Both the position numbers and the translations under genes were made by a program. A stretch of 64,000 nucleotides of DNA from Bacillota bacterium. Lineage in GTDB: Bacteria; Bacillota; Sulfobacillia; Thermaerobacterales; RSA17. The DNA is taken from contig PKRI01000002.1 in the NCBI GenBank assembly GCA_017577485.1, forward strand, positions 77,934 to 141,933, given 5' to 3'. Positions 24,166-32,665 of the stretch are shown one piece after another. Numbering within the stretch: the stretch's first letter is position 1; every line of letters begins with the position of its first letter. The notes under the pieces are model-generated. The model was not told the DNA's origin, did no database searches, and saw nothing but the letters and a program-made list of their open reading frames with translations.

Positions 24166-24861
24166 ATGGCCGAGACCCCGGTGTCCGTGGCCGTGGCGGC
24201 GGCCGGCGGGCTGGCGTACTTCCTGTCGCCCTGCGTCTGGCCGCTGTACCCGGCTTACCTCAGTTACCTGGGCGGCGCCGCCGGCGACCGCAGCCGGGGC
24301 GCTCTGCTGGTGCGGGCGGCCGGCTTCGTGGTGGGCTTCAGCCTGGTGTTCGTGGTTCTGGGGGCTACCGCCAGCGCCCTGGGCCAATTGCTGCTGGCCT
24401 ACCAGCCGCTGATCCGCCGCGTGGCAGGCATCCTGATCGCAGCCGCCGGGGCCGTGATGCTGGGCTGGCTGCGGATCCCAGCCCTGCAGGCCGAGCGGCG
24501 CCCGCTGCCGCTGGTGCCCAGGACGGGCCTGGGCGGGGCGCTGCTGATGGGGATCGCCTTCGGTTTCGGCTGGACGCCGTGCGTGGGCCCGGTGCTGGCT
24601 GCCATCCTGACCTTTGCCGGCACCCAGGCCACGGTGGTTCAGGGCGTGATCCTGCTCTCCGCCTTCGCCGCCGGCCTGGGACTGCCGTTTCTCGTGGTCG
24701 CCGTGATGTTTGACCGGCTCAAGGCCCGGTGGAGCGCCTGGTCCCGGCGCCTGGGGCTGGTCACGAGCATCTCGGGCGTGCTCCTGGTGGTGTTGGGCGT
24801 CATGGTTTACACCAACTACCTGTCCATGGTGAGCGCCTGGCTTTATTACGGTCTCCAGTGA
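24166..24861 (+). CDS. ccdA: Cytochrome c biogenesis protein CcdA
   Basis: A protein of 231 residues with six hydrophobic segments. It carries the two conserved cysteines of CcdA/DsbD-beta: LSPCVWPLYP in the first helix and GWTPCVGPVL in the fourth. It moves electrons from cytoplasmic thioredoxin across the membrane to extracytoplasmic thioredoxin-like proteins, here most likely the two TlpA-type proteins encoded downstream. GGAGG lies 6 bases before the ATG. Its TGA overlaps the next ATG (TGATG), so it heads a coupled operon running to ccmH. Confidence 0.94.
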   Translation: MAETPVSVAVAAAGGLAYFLSPCVWPLYPAYLSYLGGAAGDRSRGALLVRAAGFVVGFSLVFVVLGATASALGQLLLAYQPLIRRVAGILIAAAGAVMLGWLRIPALQAERRPLPLVPRTGLGGALLMGIAFGFGWTPCVGPVLAAILTFAGTQATVVQGVILLSAFAAGLGLPFLVVAVMFDRLKARWSAWSRRLGLVTSISGVLLVVLGVMVYTNYLSMVSAWLYYGLQ

Positions 24862-26219
24862 TGGACTGGTCGCTGCCTCTGCCGGGCGTCCTGCAGCCGT
24901 GGGCTGCGGGGCCCGGCATCGACACCTTCCGGCTGCTGGCGCTGCTGGGCGCGTTGGCCGCGGGAGCCGTCTACGTGCGCCTCTGGCGCCGGGTGGACCC
25001 GGATGCCTCGCCGGGGGCCCACCTGTGGTGGGCCGCGCTGGGGGCCTATGCTGGGGGGCGCCTGGCGGTCCTGGTCGAGGCCCGGACGCTGCCGGGCAGT
25101 TTCTGGAGCTGGCTGGGCTTTGACGAGCTCACCCTGTCGTGGGCCGGGGCCGGGCTCGGGGCCCTGGCCGGCGCGGCCCTGGCCGCCCGCCTTGACGGGC
25201 TGGATGCCCGCACGGCTCTGGACGCCGCCGCAACCGCCCTGGGCGTGGGCTTCATGGTGGGCGCCTGGGGCTCCGGACGGGTGGGCACCGCCACGTCCCT
25301 GCCCTGGGCGGTGCCGCCGCCGGGGGCGGCAGGCCTGGAAGTCGGGGTCCATCCGGTGGCAATCTATCTGAGCCTGGTGGGGGCCGCGGCGGCGGCCGCC
25401 GCGTGGAGCCGCTTCCGGGCCGCGCCCGGCTCGGGCGGTGCCCTGGCCGCGGCGCTACTGGTGCTGGGCCTGGGTCGTTACGCCGCGGGGCTGATGGTGG
25501 AGCGCGGGGGCCCCGCCGGCGCCCTGCTGGGCCCGGCGGCCCTGGGCGACCTGGCCTGGATCGCCGCCGGCATGGCGCTGATGGTTCCCGCCCGGCGGCG
25601 CCCGGGGCCTGTGGTGGGTACGCTGGTCCTGGCGCTGGCGGTGCTGACCGGCGTCCTGGCCTGGCAGGCGGCGCTGGCGGTGCCGCAGGCGCCGGGGACC
25701 GCAGCGGCGGTGGGGCCGGGGTTCGAGGTGGTGGACCTGTCATGGGCGGCCGGAGCCGGCGCGGGGGCGGAAGGAGCGCCTGCGGCGCCGGTGGTGGGCT
25801 TCCGGGCGCCGGACTTCGAGGCCCACACCGTGGATGGCCGGGTCTTCCGGCTCAGCGACCTGCGGGGCCGCCCGGTGCTGCTGAACTTCTGGGCCACCTG
25901 GTGCGAGCCGTGCCGCATCGAGATGCCCGAGATCCAGCGTTTTCACCAGCGGTACGGCGACCGGGTGGCCGTGGTCGGCATCAACGTGCGCGAGCCCCGG
26001 GACCTGGTGCAGACCTACGTGGAAGCCAACGGCTTCACCTGGACCTTCGTGCTGGACCCGGGGTCCAGGGTGGCGGACCTGTACCGGCTGCGGCCGATCC
26101 CGACCAGCTTTTTCGTTGACGGGTCGGGGGTCATCAGGCACATTGAGTACGGCATCTTGACCGAAGCGGCCATCCGCGCGGTCTTCGACCGCCTGCTCCG
26201 GCAGCAGGACGCCGGTTGA
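24861..26219 (+). CDS. Fusion of an Lgt-like membrane domain with a TlpA-type thioredoxin
   Basis: A protein of 452 residues. Residues about 20-270 form seven hydrophobic segments with a faded prolipoprotein diacylglyceryl transferase pattern: GSGRVGTATSLPWAV and VHPVAIYLSL stand where Lgt has GRxGNFxNGE and HPSQLYE. The Arg remains, but the Lgt Asn is Thr and the HGG motif is absent, so transferase activity is unlikely. Residues about 310-452 are a TlpA/ResA-like thioredoxin with WCEPC at 347-351 and cis-Pro in IPTSFF. It should act outside the membrane, reduced by CcdA. Confidence 0.85.
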   Translation: MDWSLPLPGVLQPWAAGPGIDTFRLLALLGALAAGAVYVRLWRRVDPDASPGAHLWWAALGAYAGGRLAVLVEARTLPGSFWSWLGFDELTLSWAGAGLGALAGAALAARLDGLDARTALDAAATALGVGFMVGAWGSGRVGTATSLPWAVPPPGAAGLEVGVHPVAIYLSLVGAAAAAAAWSRFRAAPGSGGALAAALLVLGLGRYAAGLMVERGGPAGALLGPAALGDLAWIAAGMALMVPARRRPGPVVGTLVLALAVLTGVLAWQAALAVPQAPGTAAAVGPGFEVVDLSWAAGAGAGAEGAPAAPVVGFRAPDFEAHTVDGRVFRLSDLRGRPVLLNFWATWCEPCRIEMPEIQRFHQRYGDRVAVVGINVREPRDLVQTYVEANGFTWTFVLDPGSRVADLYRLRPIPTSFFVDGSGVIRHIEYGILTEAAIRAVFDRLLRQQDAG

Positions 26220-26223
26220 AGGG

Positions 26224-27552
26224 ATGACGACGTTGACCCGTCGCTGGTTCAGGGGCGCGGCCAGGATCGTGGGTTTCCTGGTCGCAGTCTTTCTGGCGGC
26301 CGCCGCGCCGGCGCCGGCCGCCGCCCTGGAGGACCCGCCCGCCGTGGACGCGCGCGCGGCGGTGCTCATCGACGCCGCCTCAGGCCGGGTCCTCCACGCC
26401 TACAATGCCGACGCCCGCATGCCCATGGCCAGCACCACCAAGATCATGACCGGCTGGCTGTTGGCCGAGAGGGCGGCGCCCGACGACATCATCTGGGTGC
26501 CCTTCGAGGCCCGAGGCATCCAGGGCAGCAAGCTTTACCTGGAGCCGGGCGAGCGGTATTCGGCCCGCGACATGCTGCTGGCCCTGATGATCGAGTCGGC
26601 CAACGACGCCGCCGTGGCCATCGCCGTCAATCTGGCCGGCAGCGTGGAAGACTTCGCCGACCTCATGAACCGGCGAGCCGCCGAACTGGGCCTTAAGAAC
26701 ACGCGCTTCGCCAACCCGCACGGCCTGGATGCGGAGGGCCACTACTCCAGCGCCCGGGACCTGGCCCTGCTGGCCCGGGCGGCCATGACCCACCCGGCTT
26801 TCCGCGAGGCCGTGTCCCTGACCGAGGCCGTCATCGCCCATCCCATCAAGGGGTCGACCCGGGAGATCCACTCCCACAACCGTTTCCTCGTCAGTTATCC
26901 CGGTGCCACCGGTGTCAAGACCGGCTTCACCAACGGCGCCGGCTTCAGCCTGGTGGGGTCTGCGCGGCGCGGCGAGGTGGAGTTGATCGGCGTCATCCTG
27001 GGCGGCAGCAGCGACGTCCGCGTGGCCCAGAAGATGGCTGAGTTGATGGACTGGGGCTTTTCCTCTTTCGCGCCCCGGCAGGTGGTGGCCCAGGGCGAGA
27101 CCGTGGTGATGGCCGCGGCCGAGGGCGCGGAAGGAGGCGCCCGGCCGGCGGGCACCGGGGACGCGGGCGCCGGCGGGGCCCAGGCAGGCAGCGCCGGCAC
27201 GACCACCTGGGTCACCCAGGAGCCCCTGATGGCGCTGCTGCCGGCGGGCGAACCCCTGTCGGAGGATCAGTTGACCTGGCGTGTGGAGGGCGGCCGGCTG
27301 CACGTATTCTACCGGGGTGAGTCCCTGGGCAGCGTGGCCCTGGCGCCGGCCGGCGGCGGAAACCAGGCGGCCGAGGATGACGGCGGCCACTCCGGCGGCC
27401 CGCTGGAACGGGCGGGTGCCGGCGATGCCCGTTTCGTCGGAGCCGCGGCGGCTGCGCTGCTGGGCCTGACGGTCCTCTCGCGCCGGCGGCGCGCTGCCCG
27501 CCGCCACTACTCCTGGCAGGCACGCCGCGACGGGTGGGGCCCCCGGCCGTGA
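26224..27552 (+). CDS. D-alanyl-D-alanine carboxypeptidase (peptidase S11, DacF-like)
   Basis: A protein of 442 residues with a signal peptide (IVGFLVAVFLAAAAPAPAAA). The serine peptidase motifs are STTK (nucleophile), SAN and KTG (in GATGVKTGFT), in the usual order and spacing. It trims the terminal D-Ala from peptidoglycan stem peptides. The PBP5-type C-terminal region leads to a Gly-rich linker, one transmembrane segment (FVGAAAAALLGLTVL) and a basic tail, so it is membrane-bound. A TTG at 26233 may be the true start because GAAGGG abuts the ATG. It sits unexpectedly inside the cytochrome c operon. Confidence 0.93.
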   Translation: MTTLTRRWFRGAARIVGFLVAVFLAAAAPAPAAALEDPPAVDARAAVLIDAASGRVLHAYNADARMPMASTTKIMTGWLLAERAAPDDIIWVPFEARGIQGSKLYLEPGERYSARDMLLALMIESANDAAVAIAVNLAGSVEDFADLMNRRAAELGLKNTRFANPHGLDAEGHYSSARDLALLARAAMTHPAFREAVSLTEAVIAHPIKGSTREIHSHNRFLVSYPGATGVKTGFTNGAGFSLVGSARRGEVELIGVILGGSSDVRVAQKMAELMDWGFSSFAPRQVVAQGETVVMAAAEGAEGGARPAGTGDAGAGGAQAGSAGTTTWVTQEPLMALLPAGEPLSEDQLTWRVEGGRLHVFYRGESLGSVALAPAGGGNQAAEDDGGHSGGPLERAGAGDARFVGAAAAALLGLTVLSRRRRAARRHYSWQARRDGWGPRP

Positions 27553-28907
27553 AGGCGCGCCTGGCGGCCCTGGCGGTGCTGGTGGTGTTTGCGGCGACGG
27601 CCTGGCGCTATGCCGCCGGGCTGCAGGAGATCGCGGCCGTAGGCAGCCGGGCGCCTGACTTCAGGCTGCAAGACATCACCGGGGAGACCTTCAGGCTCTC
27701 GGAACTGCGCGGCCGGCCCGTGCTGCTCAACTTCTGGGCCACCTGGTGCCCGCCGTGCATCGAGGAGGCACCGGCCCTGGAAGCCCTGCACCAGCGCTAC
27801 GGGGACCGCCTGGCGGTGGTGGGCGTTGACCGCCTGGAGGCGGCGCCGGCGGTGCTGGAGTTTCGGGACCGCTTCGGCCTGACGTACCCGCTGCTGCTGG
27901 ACCGCGACGGTGCCGTGGGCGATCGCTACGGCGTCCGGGGGCTGCCCGAGACGTGGCTGATCGACGCCGATGGGACGGCCCGGTTCCACCGGAGGGGAGC
28001 CGTGACCTTCGAGTTCGTCCAGACCATGTACCGCCAGGCGCTGGGCCGGTCCATCGACGGCGACGGCGTGGGGCCGGTGCCCGCCGGGGGCCACGCCTTT
28101 GACCTGGAACACCTGGGGGGCCTGCTGGTCATGGCGGCCGGCAGCGGCCTGGCCGCAGCCGACCCGTCTGCCGGCGTTGATCTGGCCGCGCCCGAATCCT
28201 GGACCGTCGACCCGCGCCTGGACTTTCCGGTCCACGTGCTGGCGCGGGTGGGGGATGGAACCGGCGATGCCGGCGAGTTCTGGGCCGCCACGACCGACGG
28301 CGTGTGGGTGGGTCGCCCTGCCGCGGGCGGCGAACCCGAGGACTGGCGGCCGGCAGGGCTGCAGGGCCGGGTGGTGCTGGGCCTGGCGCTGTCGCCCGGC
28401 GACCGGACGGCCCTGGCCTGGGTCCCGGACGAGGGCCTCTACCGTTGGGAGAACGATGAATGGACCTACCTGGAGACCGACCTCGACCCGGAGTTGGGCA
28501 GCCTGGCACTGGCGGCCGACCCCGGCAGGCCCGGGCGCTGGCTGGCCGGTTACGAGGAAGGCCTGCTGGAGTCCGTGGACGACGGCCACACCTGGCGTCC
28601 CATCGGCCCTGGCCGGGCGGTCTTCGACCTGTACCTTGCCGGCGAGGTCCTCTACCTGGCCACGGACCAGGGCATCTGGCAAAGCCGGGACGTCGGGCTC
28701 ACCGCCGAGCCGCTGGGCAGTCCCATGCGGGCCTTCACGGCGGTGACCGGCAGCCCGGACGGCATCCTCTGGGCCCTGGCGCCCAACGGCGACCTCTACG
28801 CCCGCGACGGCCAGGGCACCTGGCAGCGGCAGGGCGGCGGGCCCGGCGGCGCGGCGCTGGGAGCCGGTGAGCCTGGCGGCATGTCGCTGGGAGGCGGCGA
28901 GCCGTGA
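27549..28907 (+). CDS. TlpA/ResA-type thioredoxin fused to a BNR-like propeller
   Basis: About 452 residues. An N-terminal anchor (LAALAVLVVFAATAW) leads to a thioredoxin domain with FWATWCPPC (Cys 67 and 70) and the cis-Pro loop GLPETWLID. Residues about 190-440 are repetitive beta sequence with an Asp-box, SVDDGHTW, and related GLYRWENDEW and GIWQSRDVG units, as in BNR/sortilin-type propellers. The thioredoxin part probably keeps cytochrome c apo-protein cysteines or another partner reduced. The GTG at 27549 overlaps the previous stop (GTGA); a GTG at 27534 is also in frame. Confidence 0.85.
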   Translation: MKARLAALAVLVVFAATAWRYAAGLQEIAAVGSRAPDFRLQDITGETFRLSELRGRPVLLNFWATWCPPCIEEAPALEALHQRYGDRLAVVGVDRLEAAPAVLEFRDRFGLTYPLLLDRDGAVGDRYGVRGLPETWLIDADGTARFHRRGAVTFEFVQTMYRQALGRSIDGDGVGPVPAGGHAFDLEHLGGLLVMAAGSGLAAADPSAGVDLAAPESWTVDPRLDFPVHVLARVGDGTGDAGEFWAATTDGVWVGRPAAGGEPEDWRPAGLQGRVVLGLALSPGDRTALAWVPDEGLYRWENDEWTYLETDLDPELGSLALAADPGRPGRWLAGYEEGLLESVDDGHTWRPIGPGRAVFDLYLAGEVLYLATDQGIWQSRDVGLTAEPLGSPMRAFTAVTGSPDGILWALAPNGDLYARDGQGTWQRQGGGPGGAALGAGEPGGMSLGGGEP

Positions 28908-31066
28908 TCCTGGCCTGGGCGGGCCGGGCGGCGGTGTGGGGCGTGCTGGCGGCCCTGGCGGCGTCGGCTGCGCTGGCGGGTTACGGCACCGTGCGGTGGC
29001 ACGTCCGGGCCCAGAAGGCGGCTGCGGCGGCGGCCCGCCTGGCCTTTGTGCTGGCCACGGCCGCGCTGGCGCTGCTGGCGGCAGCCCTGCTGGCGGACCG
29101 CTTCGAACTGGTCTACGTGGCCGGCAACTCCCGCCGCCTGATGGCCTGGCCCTACAAGATCGGCGCCCTGTGGGCGGGACAGGCCGGCAGCCTGCTGTTG
29201 TGGCTCTGGATGCTGACCCTGGCCGCGGCGCTGGTCAGCGGCCAGGGACGCCCCGGCGGCGCCGGGCGCCCGGGCCTGGCGGTGCCGGCGCTGGCGGTGC
29301 TGGCCTGCATCGGCGTCTTCTTCGCGCTGCTGGTGGCGGTGGTGGAGAACCCCTTCGCCGTCCGCACGCCGCCCCCCGCCGACGGCCGGGGCATGAACCC
29401 CCTGCTGCAGAACCCCAGCATGCTGGCGCACCCGCTGCTGACGTACCTGGGCTTCGTGGGCTTTTCCGTCCCTTACGCCTTCGCGGTGGCCGCGCTGTGG
29501 ACGCGGCGAACCGACGCGTCCTGGCTGCGGCGCAGCCGCTGGTGGGCGCTGGCTTCCTGGCTGATGCTGTCCACCGGCATCCTCATCGGCGGCCAGTGGG
29601 CCTACGTGGAGTTGGGCTGGGGCGGTTACTGGGGTTGGGACCCGGTGGAGAACAGTTCCCTGCTGCCCTGGCTCACGTCCACCGCGTTCCTGCACTCGGC
29701 CATGGTCGAGGAGCGCCGCGGCATGCTGCGGGTCTGGAACTTCGTGCTGGTGATGGCCACCTTCTGGCTGACGCTGCTGGGCACCTTTCTCACCCGCAGC
29801 GGCATCGTGGCATCGGTCCACGCCTTCGCCCAGTCGGCCATCGGCCCGTGGTTCGTCGCTTTCCTGGGCGTGGTGACCGCGGTTTCGGTCTTCCTGCTGG
29901 TGGACAGGCTGCGGGACCTGCGCGGCGAGCCGGAGTTCGAGTCGTACCTCAGCCGCGAGGTGGGCTTCCTCTTCAATAACCTGCTGTTCCTGGCGGCGGC
30001 GCTGGCGGTGCTGTGGGGCACGCTGTTCCCGCTGATCAGCCGCATGCAGGGCACCGAGGTGACGGTGGGCGCGCCGTTCTTCAACCGGGTGGCGGGCCCG
30101 CTGCTGCTGGGCGTGGTAGCCCTGATGGGGGTCGGCCCGCTGCTGGCCTGGCGGCGCAGCGACCCCCGGTGGGTGACCCGCAACCTGCTGCCGCCGGCGG
30201 CGGTGGCACTGGCGGCGGCGCAGGTCCTGGTGATCGCGGGCATCCGCCGGCCTGTGCCCGTGCTGGGCTTCGCGCTGCTGGTCTTCGTGGCCGTCATCAC
30301 CCTGGCCGAGATCGGCCGCGGTGCTGCGTCCCGGGCCCGGGCCGCGGGAGAGCCGCTGCTGCGGGCCCTGGTGCGGGTGTTTGCCTCCAATCCCCGCCGT
30401 TACGGCGGCTACGTGGTGCACCTGGGCGTGGTGGTGATGGCGGCGGGGATCATCGCATCGTCGGCCTACGCCACCGAGGTGCAGGCGCCCCTGCGCCTGG
30501 GGGAGTCGGTGACGGTGGGCCCCTTCCGCGTGCGGTACCTGGGTGTGGACCAGGAGGAGCACGACGGGGTGCCCACCCTCTACGCCAACCTGGAGGTGCG
30601 CCGGGGGCAGGAGGTGGTGGCCTACCTGCGCCCGGCCAAGACCCTGCACCCCGGCTTCGTGGAGACCATGGGCGCCACCACCGAGGTGGCAGTGCTGGGC
30701 GGCCTGGACAGGGACCTTTACGCGGTGCTGGCCGGCGTCGACGACGCCGGCACCACGGCGGGCTTTGAGTTGATGTCGAAGCCGCTGGTCAGCTGGATCT
30801 GGGTGGGCGGCTACCTGATCATGGCCGGCACGGCTTTCAGCCTCTGGCCCCGGCCCCGCCGCGCCTTCTCGCCGGCGGTGGAACCCCTGCTGGAGGAACT
30901 CAGCGACCTGGAGTCGGAGCGGCGGGTGGGCAAAGTGGACGAAGAAGCGTACCAGCAGCGCCGCCGCCTGCTGGCGGCGGCCCTGGAGGACCGCCTGGCC
31001 CGGGACCGCGAACTGGAAGCGGCCTTCGACGCCCGGGTGCGGCAGCTGCTGGAGGAGGGGACGTGA
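28904..31066 (+). CDS. ccmF: Cytochrome c heme lyase subunit CcmF
   Basis: A polytopic membrane protein of 720 residues. The heme-handling WWD signature is WGGYWGWDPVEN at about 239-250. Other CcmF landmarks are FLTRSGIVASVHAFAQS and the late periplasmic region with HPGFVETMGATTEVAVLGG. CcmF, with CcmH, attaches heme to apocytochrome c on the outer face of the membrane. A cytoplasmic C-terminal extension of about 70 residues (SDLESERRVGKVDEEAYQQR and more) is not typical of short CcmF. The GTG start overlaps the previous stop. Confidence 0.95.
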   Translation: MILAWAGRAAVWGVLAALAASAALAGYGTVRWHVRAQKAAAAAARLAFVLATAALALLAAALLADRFELVYVAGNSRRLMAWPYKIGALWAGQAGSLLLWLWMLTLAAALVSGQGRPGGAGRPGLAVPALAVLACIGVFFALLVAVVENPFAVRTPPPADGRGMNPLLQNPSMLAHPLLTYLGFVGFSVPYAFAVAALWTRRTDASWLRRSRWWALASWLMLSTGILIGGQWAYVELGWGGYWGWDPVENSSLLPWLTSTAFLHSAMVEERRGMLRVWNFVLVMATFWLTLLGTFLTRSGIVASVHAFAQSAIGPWFVAFLGVVTAVSVFLLVDRLRDLRGEPEFESYLSREVGFLFNNLLFLAAALAVLWGTLFPLISRMQGTEVTVGAPFFNRVAGPLLLGVVALMGVGPLLAWRRSDPRWVTRNLLPPAAVALAAAQVLVIAGIRRPVPVLGFALLVFVAVITLAEIGRGAASRARAAGEPLLRALVRVFASNPRRYGGYVVHLGVVVMAAGIIASSAYATEVQAPLRLGESVTVGPFRVRYLGVDQEEHDGVPTLYANLEVRRGQEVVAYLRPAKTLHPGFVETMGATTEVAVLGGLDRDLYAVLAGVDDAGTTAGFELMSKPLVSWIWVGGYLIMAGTAFSLWPRPRRAFSPAVEPLLEELSDLESERRVGKVDEEAYQQRRRLLAAALEDRLARDRELEAAFDARVRQLLEEGT

Positions 31067-32097
31067 TGGGACTCCCGGGTCGGCGGTTGCCGCTGCCGGC
31101 GCGGTGGGCCGCGCGGGCACCCGTCTTGCGGCGGGTGCTGCGGGCAGCGGCGGCGGCGGTGCTGCCGGTCATGCTGCTGGCGGCGCCGGCGGCCGCCCAG
31201 ACGTCCCCATCCGGAGGCGCCGGCGAACCGGAAACCCCGCGCATCGCCGCGGGCACCCACTATGTGATGATCGTGCCCGCCGACGGCGGCTACCGGGTGG
31301 CCGAGACCATCCAGCTGCGCAACACGTCGGGGACCGCCGTGGACGACGTGACCCTGCCGCTGTTTGCCGGCGCCTGGGACGTCCAGTTCCTGGCGGGCTT
31401 CGATGAGGCCCAGGTCAGCGTGGTGCCGGGGGCGGTGCAGGTGCAGCGCCGCCTGCCGCCGGGGGAGGACGCTGCCTTCACCCTGGCCTACCGGCTCACC
31501 ACCCAGGACCTGCCGCTGGCGCTGGTGCGGCCCATCGCCTTTCCCACCGAGCGGGTGGTGGTGCTGGTGCCGGTGGACGCGCCGTTCACACCGGCGGCCG
31601 GCGGCCTGAACCTGCGCGGCGTGGACACCATTTCCGGGCAGGACGTGCGGGTCTACGACGCCGGCGCGGTGGCGCCGGTGGACGAATGGATCCTGGGCCT
31701 GGTGCCGGTGGGGACACCGCCGTGGGAGGAGGCCCGCGTGCCCGTCATCGACCACAACCGCAGCCTGCAGGGCGCCTGGCGCCCGGTGGGGCTGGGCTTC
31801 GCCCTGATGGCCCTCTGGGCGGTGGGGCAGCGGCTGGCCAGGGCGGTGCGGCTGCGCGGCGTCGGGCTGCCGCGGTTTGAGGCCTGGATGGAGGCGGCGG
31901 ATTCCCTGGCTCCGTCAGAGCGCCGCCGCCTGGCGGACCAGGTGGCCGAGGCGGCGGCCAATCTGGAGCGAGCCCGCGGGCGCCTGCCCGATGCCGTCTA
32001 CCGGCGGGAGCGGGAGGCGCTGCTGGCCGCGTGGAAGCACCTTCACCCCGACGACCGGGAGGCCGCGCCGGCGGCGGTTGAGGAGGCCGGGCCGTGA
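31066..32097 (+). CDS. Secreted membrane-anchored protein of unknown function in the ccm operon
   Basis: A protein of 343 residues that I do not assign to a family. A basic N-terminus and signal peptide (VLPVMLLAAPAAAQT) lead to an extracytoplasmic beta-rich domain of about 190 residues (YRVAETIQLRNTSGTAVDDV, PLPPGEDAAF-like turn, VVVLVPVDAPF). One transmembrane segment follows at about 240-258, with a cytoplasmic helical end holding LADQVAEAAANLERARG and DAVYRREREALLAAWKHL. It lies between ccmF and ccmH with overlapping starts and stops on both sides, so a part in cytochrome c assembly is inferred from context. A GTG at 31063 is an alternative start. Confidence 0.75.
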   Translation: MGLPGRRLPLPARWAARAPVLRRVLRAAAAAVLPVMLLAAPAAAQTSPSGGAGEPETPRIAAGTHYVMIVPADGGYRVAETIQLRNTSGTAVDDVTLPLFAGAWDVQFLAGFDEAQVSVVPGAVQVQRRLPPGEDAAFTLAYRLTTQDLPLALVRPIAFPTERVVVLVPVDAPFTPAAGGLNLRGVDTISGQDVRVYDAGAVAPVDEWILGLVPVGTPPWEEARVPVIDHNRSLQGAWRPVGLGFALMALWAVGQRLARAVRLRGVGLPRFEAWMEAADSLAPSERRRLADQVAEAAANLERARGRLPDAVYRREREALLAAWKHLHPDDREAAPAAVEEAGP

Positions 32098-32639
32098 CCG
32101 GGGGCGGGAACCGGATGGCCGCGGCGGTGGCGCTGGTGCTGCTGGCGGCTGCCGCGTTCTATCTCATCCAGGCGCTGGGCGCGGGGAGGGGCCTGCCGTC
32201 GGAGAACCGGCAGGCGGCCGCCCTGGACCAGCAGGTGCGCGAGGTGGCCTCGCAGCTGCGCTGCCTGCAGTGCCAGGGCCTGTCGGCCTGGGAGTCCAAC
32301 ACCGAAAGCAGCCTGCAGATGCGGGCCGAAATCCGCGAGATGCTGGAACAGGGCATGTCCCCACGGGAGATCATCGACCATTACGTGGAGCGGTACGGCA
32401 CCTGGGTCCTGATCACGCCGCCGTTCCACGGTTTCGGGGTGCTGGCCTACGTGGTGCCGGCCGCCGGCCTGGTGCTGGGTGCCGTGGCGCTGCGGCGCCT
32501 GATCAGGGCGGGGTGGGCGAAGCCTGCCGCCGGGGCCGCCGGGGGTTCCGGTGCTGACGGCAGCCTGCCCGACCGCCGCCGCGGGACGCCGTCGCTGTTG
32601 GACGAGGCCCTGCGCCGCTTCGAGGGCTACGACCGCTGA
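32094..32639 (+). CDS. ccmH: Cytochrome c maturation protein CcmH
   Basis: A protein of 181 residues with the redox motif LRCLQCQGLS (Cys 57 and 60), the conserved MRAEIREMLEQGMSPREI run, YVERYGTWVL and a second membrane segment at about 125-142. CcmH reduces or holds apocytochrome c for heme ligation by CcmF. A first hydrophobic segment (AAAVALVLLAAAAFYLI) replaces the usual cleaved signal. The GTG start overlaps the upstream stop. The other maturation genes (ccmA-E) are not in the window. Confidence 0.94.
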   Translation: MTGGGNRMAAAVALVLLAAAAFYLIQALGAGRGLPSENRQAAALDQQVREVASQLRCLQCQGLSAWESNTESSLQMRAEIREMLEQGMSPREIIDHYVERYGTWVLITPPFHGFGVLAYVVPAAGLVLGAVALRRLIRAGWAKPAAGAAGGSGADGSLPDRRRGTPSLLDEALRRFEGYDR

Positions 32640-32665
32640 CCCCGCTGCCGCTGCTTTGATCCCCG

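Noticed and set aside
24861..26219. Annotating this gene as lgt
   Set aside because: The essential Asn and His motifs of prolipoprotein diacylglyceryl transferase are replaced, and a thioredoxin domain is fused.
28796..31120. A 774-codon minus-strand frame over ccmF
   Set aside because: It is the antisense of a clear ccmF gene and has no recognisable domain.
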